DNA from: Amycolatopsis azurea DSM 43854
GTDB taxonomy: Bacteria > Actinomycetota > Actinomycetes > Mycobacteriales > Pseudonocardiaceae
Assembly: GCF_001995215.1 (NCBI RefSeq)
Contig: NZ_MUXN01000026.1
Span: 147,172 to 211,171, forward strand
Length of the DNA stretch: 64,000 nt
Direction: 5' to 3'
Shown here: positions 42,840 through 51,366 of the stretch, in pieces
How the letters are laid out: every line of letters begins with the position of its first letter
Position numbering within the stretch: the first letter of the stretch is position 1
Translations under genes and position numbers: made by a program
Notes under the pieces: generated by a model
Database searches by the model: none
Seen by the model: the letters and a program-made list of their open reading frames with translations, nothing else
Told to the model about the DNA's origin: nothing

Positions 42840-42915
42840 ACAGGTAACGCGGGTGGCGCCGATCGCGACTTGCAGAGGACCGTGAAGTACCGGCTTGCCC
42901 GCACTAGGAGCGTCC

Positions 42916-44214
42916 GTGGTCCTGTATTTCGCCTACGGCAGCAACATGTCGGAAGAAACGGTCACCGGCAGGGCTCCCTCCGCGACCTTCGTCGGGAAGG
43001 CGCGGCTCCCGGAGTACAGGATCAGGTTCGGCCGGAAGTCGAAGAAGACGGGGACCGGTGTCGCCGACATCGTCGCCGAGCCGGGTTTCACGGTCATGGG
43101 AGTCCTCTACGACGTACCGGAAAACGAGTGGAAGGGGATACTGCGCAAAGAGGGCGCGCTGATGAAGCAGCCCGCGTACCGCACCGTCGAGGTGACCGTC
43201 TATTCCTTCGCGGACAAGAAGAGCAGGACGGCCACCGCCTTCGTCGTCGTATCGCCTTCGGAGGCCGAGCAGATCCCGTCGGCGGAGTATCTGTCCGCCA
43301 TGATCACCCAGGCCGACCGGCTCGGCCTTCCCGCGTACGCCGTCTTCCTCCGCTGGCTGCGGAAACGAGCGGCGGAGGCAGGCACCCCACCGCTCCGCGA
43401 AGGACTGCTGGTTTCCGGCACGAACGTCCGGAACAGGCCGGGAGGGCACTACCTCGTCCGCGTCCATCCGCGCACCCTGGGGAAGGTGAAGAGCAGGCTG
43501 GTCACCGTCGAGTTCGACGGTCGCGTCACCGTCGCCGCGCTGGACATCACCGAGGAGGTCGCCGAGCGCTCCTGCGAGATCGACCAGAACCTTCGCCACG
43601 CCTTGGGCATGATCGGGCAGAACTGCTACGGCTACACGGTGGGGATACATCCGCTCAGCGGAATGCGCAACAGGGTCGACCTGGTCAGGCCGCGCAGCCT
43701 CACCCTTCTCGTGCACCAGACGAACTGGATCGACAGCGAGAAGAGGATCTGCGTACTCCACGAACGCAGCCTCGCGTTGCTGGGCATCAAGGAGGGTGAA
43801 CACGTCGAGATCCTCAACGCGTGGCGAGACGGATCGGGGCATCTCTCCGTCAAGAAGATCAAGCTCCGCGCCTACACTTCCGAGAAACGAGCCGACCAGA
43901 CCCGCGACTACCCCGGCTTCGACCACGTCCACCTGGATCGCGAATGCCGGACCGAACTCGGCCTCCCGACGGATCGTGGCGAATTCCTGAACCGGCCGGT
44001 CCTGGTCCGGCCCAGCGTGCGGCGGTTGCTGCAGCAGCGGATCGCCAGGTACGGAGTGACCTTCTTCCTCGGGATAGCCTCACTGAGTCAGTTGCTCGCC
44101 CTGTTCGCGCCCACGTTGTCCAGCCTGGTGCGCGGACTCCTGGCGATCGCCACCGCCATCCTCGCGACGGTGATCGTCGCCTGGCTGGACATCCGCGCGA
44201 GCTTGAGCTACTAA
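42916..44214 (+). CDS. Gamma-glutamylcyclotransferase-like domain fused to an unknown domain and two C-terminal membrane helices
   Basis: 432 residues. VVLYFAYGSNM at the very start and GVLYDVPENEWKGILRKEG, with a candidate catalytic Glu79, match the GGCT/AIG2/BtrG fold (residues 1-115). About 115-375 is a soluble region I do not recognise, with VLHERSLALLGIKEGEHVEILNAW reminiscent of a small beta-barrel. Two hydrophobic helices (about 383-402 and 405-425) end the protein. GTG at 42916 is set by AGGAG six bases before. It is followed 41 bases later by an ATP-grasp gene; a ligase/cyclotransferase pair is known from butirosin synthesis (BtrJ/BtrG). Confidence 0.8.
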   Translation: MVLYFAYGSNMSEETVTGRAPSATFVGKARLPEYRIRFGRKSKKTGTGVADIVAEPGFTVMGVLYDVPENEWKGILRKEGALMKQPAYRTVEVTVYSFADKKSRTATAFVVVSPSEAEQIPSAEYLSAMITQADRLGLPAYAVFLRWLRKRAAEAGTPPLREGLLVSGTNVRNRPGGHYLVRVHPRTLGKVKSRLVTVEFDGRVTVAALDITEEVAERSCEIDQNLRHALGMIGQNCYGYTVGIHPLSGMRNRVDLVRPRSLTLLVHQTNWIDSEKRICVLHERSLALLGIKEGEHVEILNAWRDGSGHLSVKKIKLRAYTSEKRADQTRDYPGFDHVHLDRECRTELGLPTDRGEFLNRPVLVRPSVRRLLQQRIARYGVTFFLGIASLSQLLALFAPTLSSLVRGLLAIATAILATVIVAWLDIRASLSY

Positions 44215-44255
44215 GCCCGACCACCGAACCATCACCCGCCGATTTGAGGGAATCC

Positions 44256-45077
44256 GTGACCAGCCCCAGCACCGTGATCGACGCCGACCCGCCCAGGTCG
44301 GGCCTCGCCGATCGACACTTCGTCCGTCACCTCGAGAACGCCGTCGCCGGAGCGGGCGGGACGATCGCCTGGCACGCGGACCACTGGCTGGCGGAGATCC
44401 GCCGCGACGCGGGCCGCGCGCTGGTCCTCGGCTATTCCTTTCCCCTCAACAACGTCGCGGCCGCCAAGATCGCCGACGACAAGGCGGCGAGTTCCACGCT
44501 CCTGCGATCGGGCGGTGTTCCCTGCCTCCACCAGTCCCTGCTAAGGCCGGCCTGGCGAGGCAACCGATCGGTCGACTGGCCGGTCGAACTCCCCGTCGTC
44601 CTCAAGCCGAACGCCGAGAGCGGCGGTCGCGACGTCCACCGCGTCCACACGGAAGGCGAACTGGAGGCCCTGGTCTCCTCGCTCTCGCCGCGCTACCGAG
44701 CGCTGGCCTGGTCTCCCCTCCTCGACGTCGAGGACGAGTTCCGGGCCGTTCTCCTGGACGGCGAACTGCTGCTCGCCTATCGCAAGGTACGGCCGCCGGA
44801 CAGCCGGGAATGGCGGCACAACCTGCATTTCGGCGCGGTACCCGAAGTGTGCGGGGATCATCGGGTGAACCAGCGGCTGGCGACCTTGGGGCGAAGCGCG
44901 GTGGACGCGTTGTCCCTGCGCTTCGCCACGGTCGACATCATCACCGTCGACGGGAGCTACCTCGTGCTGGAAGTGAACAGCGGGGTTTCCTTGGAGCGGT
45001 TCAGCCACCACGGCGAGGAGAACTTCCGGCTCGCGGGCGGGGTCTACGCCGAAGCGATCCGCGCCTGCCTCACCTGA
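44256..45077 (+). CDS. ATP-grasp carboxylate-amine ligase-like protein
   Basis: 273 residues. ATP-grasp features are AAKIADDKAASSTLLRSGGVPCLHQ, ELPVVLKPNAESGGRDVHRV (ATP-binding Lys and loop), FRAVLLDGELLLAYRKVRPPDSREWRHNLHFGA, and the metal-binding LVLEVNSGVSLERF. The overall pattern is close to RimK and cyanophycin-synthetase-like ligases that form amide bonds. GTG at 44256 follows GAGGG. Co-directional with the GGCT-like gene, it would add an amino acid or peptide that the partner could remove or cyclise. Substrate unknown. Confidence 0.86.
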   Translation: MTSPSTVIDADPPRSGLADRHFVRHLENAVAGAGGTIAWHADHWLAEIRRDAGRALVLGYSFPLNNVAAAKIADDKAASSTLLRSGGVPCLHQSLLRPAWRGNRSVDWPVELPVVLKPNAESGGRDVHRVHTEGELEALVSSLSPRYRALAWSPLLDVEDEFRAVLLDGELLLAYRKVRPPDSREWRHNLHFGAVPEVCGDHRVNQRLATLGRSAVDALSLRFATVDIITVDGSYLVLEVNSGVSLERFSHHGEENFRLAGGVYAEAIRACLT

Positions 45078-45078
45078 G

Positions 45079-46149
45079 TCAGGCGTCGAAGTCCACGGTC
45101 ACCTCGTCGGACACCGGCACCGACTGACAGGTGAGCACGAAACCGGCGTCGACCTCGGCCTTCTCCAGGGCGAAGTTGCGCCGCATGTCCACCTTGCCGT
45201 CGCAGATCTTCGCCCGACAGGTCCCGCACACGCCGCCCTTGCAGGCGAACGGCAGATCCGGGCGGTACTTCTGCGCGCCGTCGAGCAGCGAGGAGTTCCG
45301 CGGCAGGGTCATCGTCGTCGACCGGCCGTCGAGGACCAGCGTGACCTCGCTGGACGAACCCACGACGGCGGGGTCGACATGGTGCACCGGTTCCGGCGGA
45401 GTGTCCACATAGAACAGTTCCTGGTGGACACGCTCGTCGGGAACGTCCAGGGACCGCAGCAGTTCCTGCGCGCCGGTCACCATGTCGAACGGGCCGCACA
45501 GCCACCAGTGCGCGACGTCCCCGACCGGGATGAGCACGGTGCACAGCCGCCGCAGCTTCTCCACGTCGAGCCGTCCGGTGAACAGTTCGGCCTCGCGCGG
45601 CTCACGGGAGAGGACGTGGACGAGTTCGAGCCGCGCGGGGTAGCGGTCCTTCAGGTCCGCGAGGTCGTCGGCGAACATGACGGTGTCCGTGCGGCGGTTG
45701 CCGTAGAGCACGGTCACCGTGGCGTCGGAGTCGCCGAGCAGCGAGGACGCGATCGACAATACCGGCGTGATCCCGGACCCGGCCGCGATCAGCACATGGT
45801 GCCCGGCCGCTTCGAGATCGGGGCTGAAGCTGCCGGTGGGCGGCGCGACCTCGATCTCGTCGCCGGGCTTCACCTCGCGCACCAGCCAAGACGAGAACAG
45901 TCCACCCGGCACCTCGCGAACGCCGACCCGCGGCTTCGCGCCGGCGGGCGCGCAGATCGAGTACGAGCGGCGCTCGTCGCGGCCGTCGACCTCGCGGCGC
46001 AGGGTCAGCGACTGACCTGCCTTGAACCGGAAGGTCTCGGCGAGGTCTTCAGGGACGTCGAAGGTCACGGCGACGGCGTCGTCGCACAGGCGCTGGACGT
46101 CGGACACCTTCAGGGTGTGGAAACCCGTGCGGCGGAGGGTCGCTGTCAC
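45079..46149 (-). CDS. paaE: PaaE, reductase subunit of phenylacetyl-CoA epoxidase
   Basis: 356 residues. FAD domain (RSYSICAP), NAD domain (HHVLIAAGSGITPVLSI, WWLCGPFDMV) and a C-terminal 2Fe-2S ferredoxin (FACKGGVCGTCRAKI...VLTCQSVP). It passes electrons from NADPH to the PaaAC diiron oxygenase. GTG at 46149 overlaps the paaD stop; the longer open frame upstream is paaD. It ends the paaZABCDE run. Confidence 0.95.
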   Translation of the reverse strand: MTATLRRTGFHTLKVSDVQRLCDDAVAVTFDVPEDLAETFRFKAGQSLTLRREVDGRDERRSYSICAPAGAKPRVGVREVPGGLFSSWLVREVKPGDEIEVAPPTGSFSPDLEAAGHHVLIAAGSGITPVLSIASSLLGDSDATVTVLYGNRRTDTVMFADDLADLKDRYPARLELVHVLSREPREAELFTGRLDVEKLRRLCTVLIPVGDVAHWWLCGPFDMVTGAQELLRSLDVPDERVHQELFYVDTPPEPVHHVDPAVVGSSSEVTLVLDGRSTTMTLPRNSSLLDGAQKYRPDLPFACKGGVCGTCRAKICDGKVDMRRNFALEKAEVDAGFVLTCQSVPVSDEVTVDFDA

Positions 46150-46637
46150 TAGATCTCCTTGACGTGTTCGAACGGTTCGAGACAGAACCGGCAGCGGCGC
46201 AGGGCCTTGCACGCCGTCGCGCTGAACCGGGACTGCTCTTCGGTGTCCGCGGAACCACAATGCGGGCAGCGGACCGAAGACACCGGCGGGCTCAATGTGA
46301 GCGGGATCGGCCCGGTCCGCCGCGGCGCGGCGCCCGGCGGCGCGATCCCGGCCTCGGCCAGTTTCCGTTTGCCGTCTTCGGTGATCCAGTCCGTGGACCA
46401 CGCCGGTTGCAGCACCGTGCGGACCTCGACGTCGCCGTAGCCCGCACCGGTGAGCGCGTGCACGAGGTCATCGCGCATGGTGTCCATCGCCGGGCAGCCG
46501 GTGTAGGTCGGCGTGATCGCCACGACCACCCGGCCGTCCTCTTCGGACACTTCTCGCAGCACGCCGAGGTCGGCGAGGGTGAGCATCGGCAGTTCCGGGT
46601 CGGTGACCGTGGCCGCCACGGCGTACGCGGTCACCAT
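46149..46637 (-). CDS. paaD: PaaD, maturation-type subunit of phenylacetyl-CoA epoxidase
   Basis: 162 residues. The N-terminal MIP18/SufT-like (DUF59) fold shows VTDPELPMLTLADLGVLREV and ITPTYTGCPAMDTMRDDLVHAL. A C-terminal zinc-ribbon (VRCPHCGSADTEEQSRFSATACKALRRCRFCLEPFEHVKEI) completes the PaaD pattern. PaaD is needed for iron cofactor assembly of the epoxidase. ATG at 46637 or the GTG one codon on are both possible starts and overlap the paaC stop. Confidence 0.94.
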   Translation of the reverse strand: MVTAYAVAATVTDPELPMLTLADLGVLREVSEEDGRVVVAITPTYTGCPAMDTMRDDLVHALTGAGYGDVEVRTVLQPAWSTDWITEDGKRKLAEAGIAPPGAAPRRTGPIPLTLSPPVSSVRCPHCGSADTEEQSRFSATACKALRRCRFCLEPFEHVKEI

Positions 46638-47488
46638 GTCGCGTCCGGATGTTCCCTGGCGACGCTCTGCAAGGTCGCCAGCAGAAAGCCCATCCGCTCG
46701 GTGTGCACGCCGTCGCGGCCCATCCGGCCGGAGACCCCGGCGAGCGCGCCGGTCTCGGGGCGGGTCAGGTGAGCGACGGCCAGCACCTGGTCGAGGATCG
46801 CGTCGAACTCCGGCCGCAGCGACGGCGACTCGACGAACTCGACCTCGTGCGCGGCGAAAAGCTCGCCCACGTAAGGCCAAACAGCGTCCAGGCCTTCCTG
46901 CATGCGCTCATGGGACAGCTCGGTGCCGTCACCGAGCCGGACGGCCCACTGGGCGGCGTAGTCGCGGTGGTAGGCGACTTCCTTGACACCCTTGTCCGCG
47001 ATCGCCGCCAGCACCGGGTCCACACTGGTCTGCAAGCGCTGCAAGAGCGCCAGCCGCCAGATCGAGAACACGAGCAGCCGCGCGATCAGATGCCCGAAGT
47101 GCCCGCCTTCGAGTTCGGCGAGCCGGACGTTGCGGTACTCCTGCTCGCTCCGGAAGAAGGCGTAGGAATCCTCGGTGCGCTCACTGCCGTCGGCCTTGCC
47201 CGCGCGGGCCAGCAGCAACCGTGCCTGCCCGAGCAGGTCGAGCGCGATGTTGGCGATCGCGACCTCGTCCTCGAGTTCGGGCGCGTTCGTGCACCACTCC
47301 TGGAGCCGGTGCGAGAAGATCAGCGCGTCGTCGCCGAGCATGAGGCAGTAGGCCGCCAGGCGCGCACCGTCCACACCGGACGGGACAGTGGTGTCCACAC
47401 CGGACAGCGGATCCTCGAACCCGGTGCCGAAGGCCCAGCGGGAGTCATTCTCCTCGGTGATCGCCTCGTAGGCGTTGTCGAAGCTCAT
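46631..47488 (-). CDS. paaC: PaaC, structural subunit of phenylacetyl-CoA epoxidase
   Basis: 285 residues, ferritin-like helical protein that pairs with PaaA. Typical text: LAAYCLMLGDDALIFSHRLQEWCTNAPELEDEVAIANIALDLLGQARLLLARAG, and VAYHRDYAAQWAVRLGDGTELSHERMQEGLDAVWPYVGELF. It starts one base after the paaB stop and overlaps paaD. Confidence 0.94.
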   Translation of the reverse strand: MSFDNAYEAITEENDSRWAFGTGFEDPLSGVDTTVPSGVDGARLAAYCLMLGDDALIFSHRLQEWCTNAPELEDEVAIANIALDLLGQARLLLARAGKADGSERTEDSYAFFRSEQEYRNVRLAELEGGHFGHLIARLLVFSIWRLALLQRLQTSVDPVLAAIADKGVKEVAYHRDYAAQWAVRLGDGTELSHERMQEGLDAVWPYVGELFAAHEVEFVESPSLRPEFDAILDQVLAVAHLTRPETGALAGVSGRMGRDGVHTERMGFLLATLQSVAREHPDATW

Positions 47489-47489
47489 G

Positions 47490-47774
47490 TCAGATGTGGG
47501 GGACGTTGTCGGGGATGTCGTAGAACGTCGGGTGCCGGTACACCTTGTCGCCGCTGGGCGCGAAGAACGGGTCCTTCTCGTCCGGCGAGGACGCGGTGAT
47601 GTCGGACGCGCGCACGACCCAGATCGACACGCCTTCGTTGCGGCGGGTGTACAGATCCCGCGCGTGGTGCAGCGCCATGTCGTCGTCCGCCGCGTGCAGC
47701 GAACCCACGTGGACGTGGTTCAGCCCGCGCTTGCCCCGGACGAACACCTCGTACAGCGGCCAGTCGTGTTTCAT
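47490..47774 (-). CDS. paaB: PaaB, small subunit of phenylacetyl-CoA epoxidase
   Basis: 94 residues, usual PaaB size. It bridges PaaAC dimers in the complex. Text such as WPLYEVFVRGKRGLNHVHVGSLHAADDDMALHHARDLYTRRNEGVSIWVV is diagnostic. ATG at 47774 overlaps the paaA stop by 4 nt; the longer open frame upstream belongs to paaA. Confidence 0.95.
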   Translation of the reverse strand: MKHDWPLYEVFVRGKRGLNHVHVGSLHAADDDMALHHARDLYTRRNEGVSIWVVRASDITASSPDEKDPFFAPSGDKVYRHPTFYDIPDNVPHI

Positions 47775-48715
47775 GCCGAGGCACCCTTCTTCGCGGCGTG
47801 GGCGGCCGCGGCTTCCCGCACCCACGCGCCGTCTTCCTGTGCCCGCCGCCGGTGCGCGACGCGCTGGGCGTTGCAGGGGCCGTTGCCCTTCAACACGTTC
47901 TTGAACTCGTCCCAGTCGACCGCGCCGAAGTCGTAGTGCCCGCGTTCGGCGTTCCACTTCAGGTCCGGGTCCGGGAAGGTGACGCCCAGCGCCTCCGCCT
48001 GCGGAATGGACATGTCGACAAAACGTTGCCGCAGTTCGTCGTTGGTGTGGCGTTTGACCTTCCACGCCATCGACTGCGCGGTGTTCGGTGAATCCGCGTC
48101 CGGCGGACCGAACATCATCAGCGACGGCCACCACCAGCGGTTCACCGCCTCCTGCACCATTTCGCGCTGCTTTTCGGTGCCACGCATCATGGTCATCAGC
48201 AGCTCGAAGCCCTGCCTCTGATGGAAGGACTCCTCCTTGCAGATGCGGATCATCGCGCGGGCGTACGGCCCGTAGGAGCTGCGGCACAACGGGACCTGGT
48301 TGCAGATCGCCGCGCCGTCGACCAGCCAGCCGACCACGCCGACGTCGGCGAAGGTCAGCGTCGGGTAGTTGAAGATCGACGAGTACTTCTGCCTGCCGTT
48401 GATCAGCTTGTCGGTCAGGTCCGCGCGGTCGGCGCCGAGCGTGGCGGCCGCCGAGTACAGGTACAGCCCGTGCCCGGCCTCGTCCTGCACCTTGGCGAGC
48501 AGGATCGCCTTGCGCCGCAACGAAGGCGCGCGGGTGATCCAGTTGCCCTCGGGCTGCATGCCGATGATCTCCGAATGCGCGTGCTGCGCGATCTGGCGGA
48601 TCATCGTCTTGCGGTAGCCCTCGGGCACCCAGTCGCGGGGCTCGATGCGCTGGTCGCGTTCGATGGTCGCCTCGAAGTGCTTTTCGAGGTCTTCTTCCGG
48701 CAAGGTCGCGGTCAT
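47771..48715 (-). CDS. paaA: PaaA, catalytic oxygenase subunit of phenylacetyl-CoA epoxidase
   Basis: 314 residues, diiron ferritin-like subunit that forms the 1,2-epoxide of phenylacetyl-CoA. Diagnostic blocks are DWVPEGYRKTMIRQIAQHAHSEIIGMQPEGNWITRAPSLRRKAILLAKVQDEAGHGLYLYSAA and RICKEESFHQRQGFELL, with the Glu/His iron ligands (EAGH, EESFH). It overlaps paaZ and paaB by 4 nt. Confidence 0.97.
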   Translation of the reverse strand: MTATLPEEDLEKHFEATIERDQRIEPRDWVPEGYRKTMIRQIAQHAHSEIIGMQPEGNWITRAPSLRRKAILLAKVQDEAGHGLYLYSAAATLGADRADLTDKLINGRQKYSSIFNYPTLTFADVGVVGWLVDGAAICNQVPLCRSSYGPYARAMIRICKEESFHQRQGFELLMTMMRGTEKQREMVQEAVNRWWWPSLMMFGPPDADSPNTAQSMAWKVKRHTNDELRQRFVDMSIPQAEALGVTFPDPDLKWNAERGHYDFGAVDWDEFKNVLKGNGPCNAQRVAHRRRAQEDGAWVREAAAAHAAKKGASA

Positions 48716-50742
48716 GACTGCTCCTTCGCCACCAGGGTCAGGACGTCGTACTTGGCGACCGAGTCGCCGTCGGCGTTGGTGACGTCGGCGTCCCAGCGGA
48801 CTTCGCCGTACTCCTGGTCGATGCGCGGGGTGATCTGCTTGGCGGTCAAGGTCACCGTGAGGGTGTCGCCCACCTTGACCGGGGTGAGGAACCGCAGGTT
48901 CTCCAGGCCGTAGTTCGCCAGCACCGGGCCGGGTTCCGGGGAGACGAACAGCCCGGCGGCGAAGGAGACCACGAGGTAGCCGTGCGCCACGATCCCGCCG
49001 AACAGCGGGTTCGCCGCCGCGGCCTCGGGGTCCGTGTGGGCGTAGAAGGTGTCGCCGGTGAACTCGGCGAAGTGGTCGACGTCGGACTGGAGGACCTCGC
49101 GCGGCCCGGCGACGACGGAGTCACCGATCTTCAGCTCCGCCAAGGACTTCCGGAACGGGTGGACGTCGCTCTCGGTCCTCGGCGCGCCGGTGACCCAGCG
49201 TCCGGTGACGGTGCTCAGCACCGCGGGCGAACCCTGGACCGCGGTGCGCTGCATGTGGTGCAGGACGCCGCGGACGCCGCCCATCTCTTCGCCGCCGCCG
49301 GCGCGGCCGGGGCCACCGTGGACCAGCTGCGGCATCGGCGAACCGTGGCCCGTCGACTCCTTGGCGTCTTCGGCGTCGAGCACCAGCAGGCGGCCGTGGT
49401 ACGGCGCGACACCGAGCACGACCTCGCGCACGAAGTCCTTGTCGGCGGAAACGACGGAGCCGACGAGGCTGCCGCCACCGCGGGCGGCGAGCTCGATGAC
49501 CTGCTCGGTCGAGGTGTAGGGCAACAGCGTCGACACCGGGCCGAACGCCTCGACCTCGTGCGGCTCGGAACGCTCCGGGTCCGCCTTCAGCAGCACCGGC
49601 GAGATGAAGGCGCCCCGCTCGGCGTCCGCGCCGACGACGTCGACCTGCTCCGGGTCGCCGAAGACGACCGTGCCGACGTCCAGCAGCGCCTTGAGCGACC
49701 GCCGGACCTCCTCACGCTGCTCCAGGCTGGCCAGCGCGCCCATCCGGACGCCCTCGGCGGCGGGGTTGCCGACGGTGGTCTTCGCCAGCCGCGCGCTCGC
49801 GGCCTCGGCGACGGCGTCCAGCAGGTCCGCGGGCACGAAGGCGCGGCGGATGGCGGTGCACTTCTGGCCCGCCTTGACCGTCATCTCGGTGGTGAGCTGC
49901 TTGACGAAGAGGTCGAACTCGGTGGTGCCGGGCCGGGCGTCCGGGCCGAGGATCGACAGGTTCAGCGAGTCGGCCTCGGCGTTGAACCGGACCGAGTTGC
50001 GCACGATCGCGGGGTGCGTGCGCAGCTTCTGCGCGGTGGACGCGGAACCGGTGAACGAGACGAGGTCCTGCGCGGTGACGTGGTCGAGCAGGTCACCGAC
50101 GCTGCCCGCGACGAACTGGAGCGAGCCCTCGGGCAGGATGCCGGACTCGACGATGATCTCGACCAGCCGCGCGGTGAGGTACGCGGTCTGGCTGGCCGGC
50201 TTGATCAGGCTCGGCACCCCGGCGAGGAACGCGGGCGCGAACTTCTCCAGCGGGCCCCAGACGGGGAAGTTGAAGGCGTTGATCTGGACGGCGACACCGC
50301 GCAGCGGGACGGCGATGTGCTGGGCGACGAAAGTGCCGCCCTTGCTCAGCGGCTCGACGTTGCCGTCGACGTAGACGGTGTCGTTCGGCAGTTCGCGCTT
50401 GCCCTTGCTGGAGTAGGCGAACAGCACGCCGATGCCGCCGTCGATGTCGACCATCGAGTCACCCTTGGTGGCGCCCGTCCTGGCCGAGAGCGCGTACAGC
50501 TCCTCGCGGTGTTCACGCAGGTGGGAGGCGAGGGCCTTCAGTAGCGCGGCACGCTGGTGGAAGGTCAGCTCGCGCAGCGCGGGGCCGCCGGTGCGGCGGC
50601 CGTAGTCCAGCGCGGCGGCGAAGTCGATGCCGTCCGAGGAGACCCGGGCGACCTCCTCGCCCGTCGAGGCGTCGTGCAGCGGTACTCCGTCAGCTTCCGC
50701 CGTGTGCCATCCGCCGGAGACGTAGCTGCGCAGCAATGCCAT
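48712..50742 (-). CDS. paaZ: PaaZ, oxepin-CoA hydrolase and aldehyde dehydrogenase fusion
   Basis: 676 residues. N-terminal aldehyde dehydrogenase (LVSFTGSASTAQKLR; VKAGQKCTAIRRAFVP with the catalytic Cys), C-terminal MaoC-like hydratase from about residue 530 (HFAEFTGDTFYAHTDPEAAAANPLFGGIVAHGYLV). It opens the oxepin ring and oxidises the aldehyde. First gene of the minus-strand paa operon, starting 31 bases from the operator at 50773-50786. The ATG is preceded by AGGGTCGCCCC rather than a strong ribosome binding site. Confidence 0.95.
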   Translation of the reverse strand: MALLRSYVSGGWHTAEADGVPLHDASTGEEVARVSSDGIDFAAALDYGRRTGGPALRELTFHQRAALLKALASHLREHREELYALSARTGATKGDSMVDIDGGIGVLFAYSSKGKRELPNDTVYVDGNVEPLSKGGTFVAQHIAVPLRGVAVQINAFNFPVWGPLEKFAPAFLAGVPSLIKPASQTAYLTARLVEIIVESGILPEGSLQFVAGSVGDLLDHVTAQDLVSFTGSASTAQKLRTHPAIVRNSVRFNAEADSLNLSILGPDARPGTTEFDLFVKQLTTEMTVKAGQKCTAIRRAFVPADLLDAVAEAASARLAKTTVGNPAAEGVRMGALASLEQREEVRRSLKALLDVGTVVFGDPEQVDVVGADAERGAFISPVLLKADPERSEPHEVEAFGPVSTLLPYTSTEQVIELAARGGGSLVGSVVSADKDFVREVVLGVAPYHGRLLVLDAEDAKESTGHGSPMPQLVHGGPGRAGGGEEMGGVRGVLHHMQRTAVQGSPAVLSTVTGRWVTGAPRTESDVHPFRKSLAELKIGDSVVAGPREVLQSDVDHFAEFTGDTFYAHTDPEAAAANPLFGGIVAHGYLVVSFAAGLFVSPEPGPVLANYGLENLRFLTPVKVGDTLTVTLTAKQITPRIDQEYGEVRWDADVTNADGDSVAKYDVLTLVAKEQS

Positions 50743-50772
50743 GGGGCGACCCTTCGCGTGGTGGATTTACAG

Positions 50773-50786
50773 ACCGTCCGTTCAGT
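50773..50786. promoter_or_regulatory. PaaR-type operator, paaZ side
   Basis: ACCGTCCGTTCAGT, an imperfect palindrome 31 bases upstream of paaZ. It matches the second site at 50889-50902 in 12 of 14 positions. Similar ACCG-N6-CGGT sites are bound by TetR-family repressors, and a TetR gene ends the rightward paa operon. Confidence 0.65.
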
Positions 50787-50888
50787 AATTGACTGTAGCC
50801 CGTGACCCGGCACTTGCAAACCCCCTGATGGCGGTGGACCCTTGACATCCACCCGAAAACACGCCTTTACTGGCGACACCCTTTAACA

Positions 50889-50902
50889 ACCGTCCATTCG
50901 GT
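50889..50902. promoter_or_regulatory. PaaR-type operator, paaI side
   Basis: ACCGTCCATTCGGT, 21 bases before the paaI start, paired with the site at 50773. Two near-identical sites, one per divergent operon, suggest that one repressor controls both directions. Confidence 0.65.
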
Positions 50903-50922
50903 CAGTATCTAGGTGGTCTGGC

Positions 50923-51366
50923 TTGACTAACGCCGCGCACACGATGTTCGCCGACGACCAGGCGTCCAACGCGCTGGGCATCGAACTGGTCGAGGCCGCC
51001 GAAGGGCACGCCGTCGCCACGATGCGGATCACCGAGACGATGGTCAACGGCCACGACATCGCCCACGGCGGCTACGTCTTCCTGCTGGCCGACACGACCT
51101 TCGCCTGCGCCTGCAACTCTGTCCACGCGCCCTCGGCGGGAGGAAGTACCTCGGGACGGCACGGCCCGGTGACGGTCGCGTCCGGCGCGGAAATCTCGTT
51201 CGTCGCCGCCGGCAAACTCGGCGACCACCTCATCGCCACCGCCACCGAGCGGACCCGCTACGGCCGCAACGGCATCTACGACGTCACCGTGCACCGGGAG
51301 ACCCCCGACGGTCCGGAAGTCGTCGCCGAATTCCGCGGCCGCAGCCGCACCATCCAGAAAGCATGA
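50923..51366 (+). CDS. paaI: PaaI, hydroxyphenylacetyl-CoA thioesterase
   Basis: 147 residues, hotdog fold thioesterase that releases CoA from stalled ring-hydroxylated intermediates. Family text: GHDIAHGGYVFLLADTTFACACNS with the active-site Asp, and YDVTVHRETPDGPEVVAEFRGRSRTI. TTG at 50923 with AGGTGG six bases upstream is taken; ATG seven codons later is the alternative. It overlaps paaK by ATGA. Confidence 0.9.
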   Translation: MTNAAHTMFADDQASNALGIELVEAAEGHAVATMRITETMVNGHDIAHGGYVFLLADTTFACACNSVHAPSAGGSTSGRHGPVTVASGAEISFVAAGKLGDHLIATATERTRYGRNGIYDVTVHRETPDGPEVVAEFRGRSRTIQKA

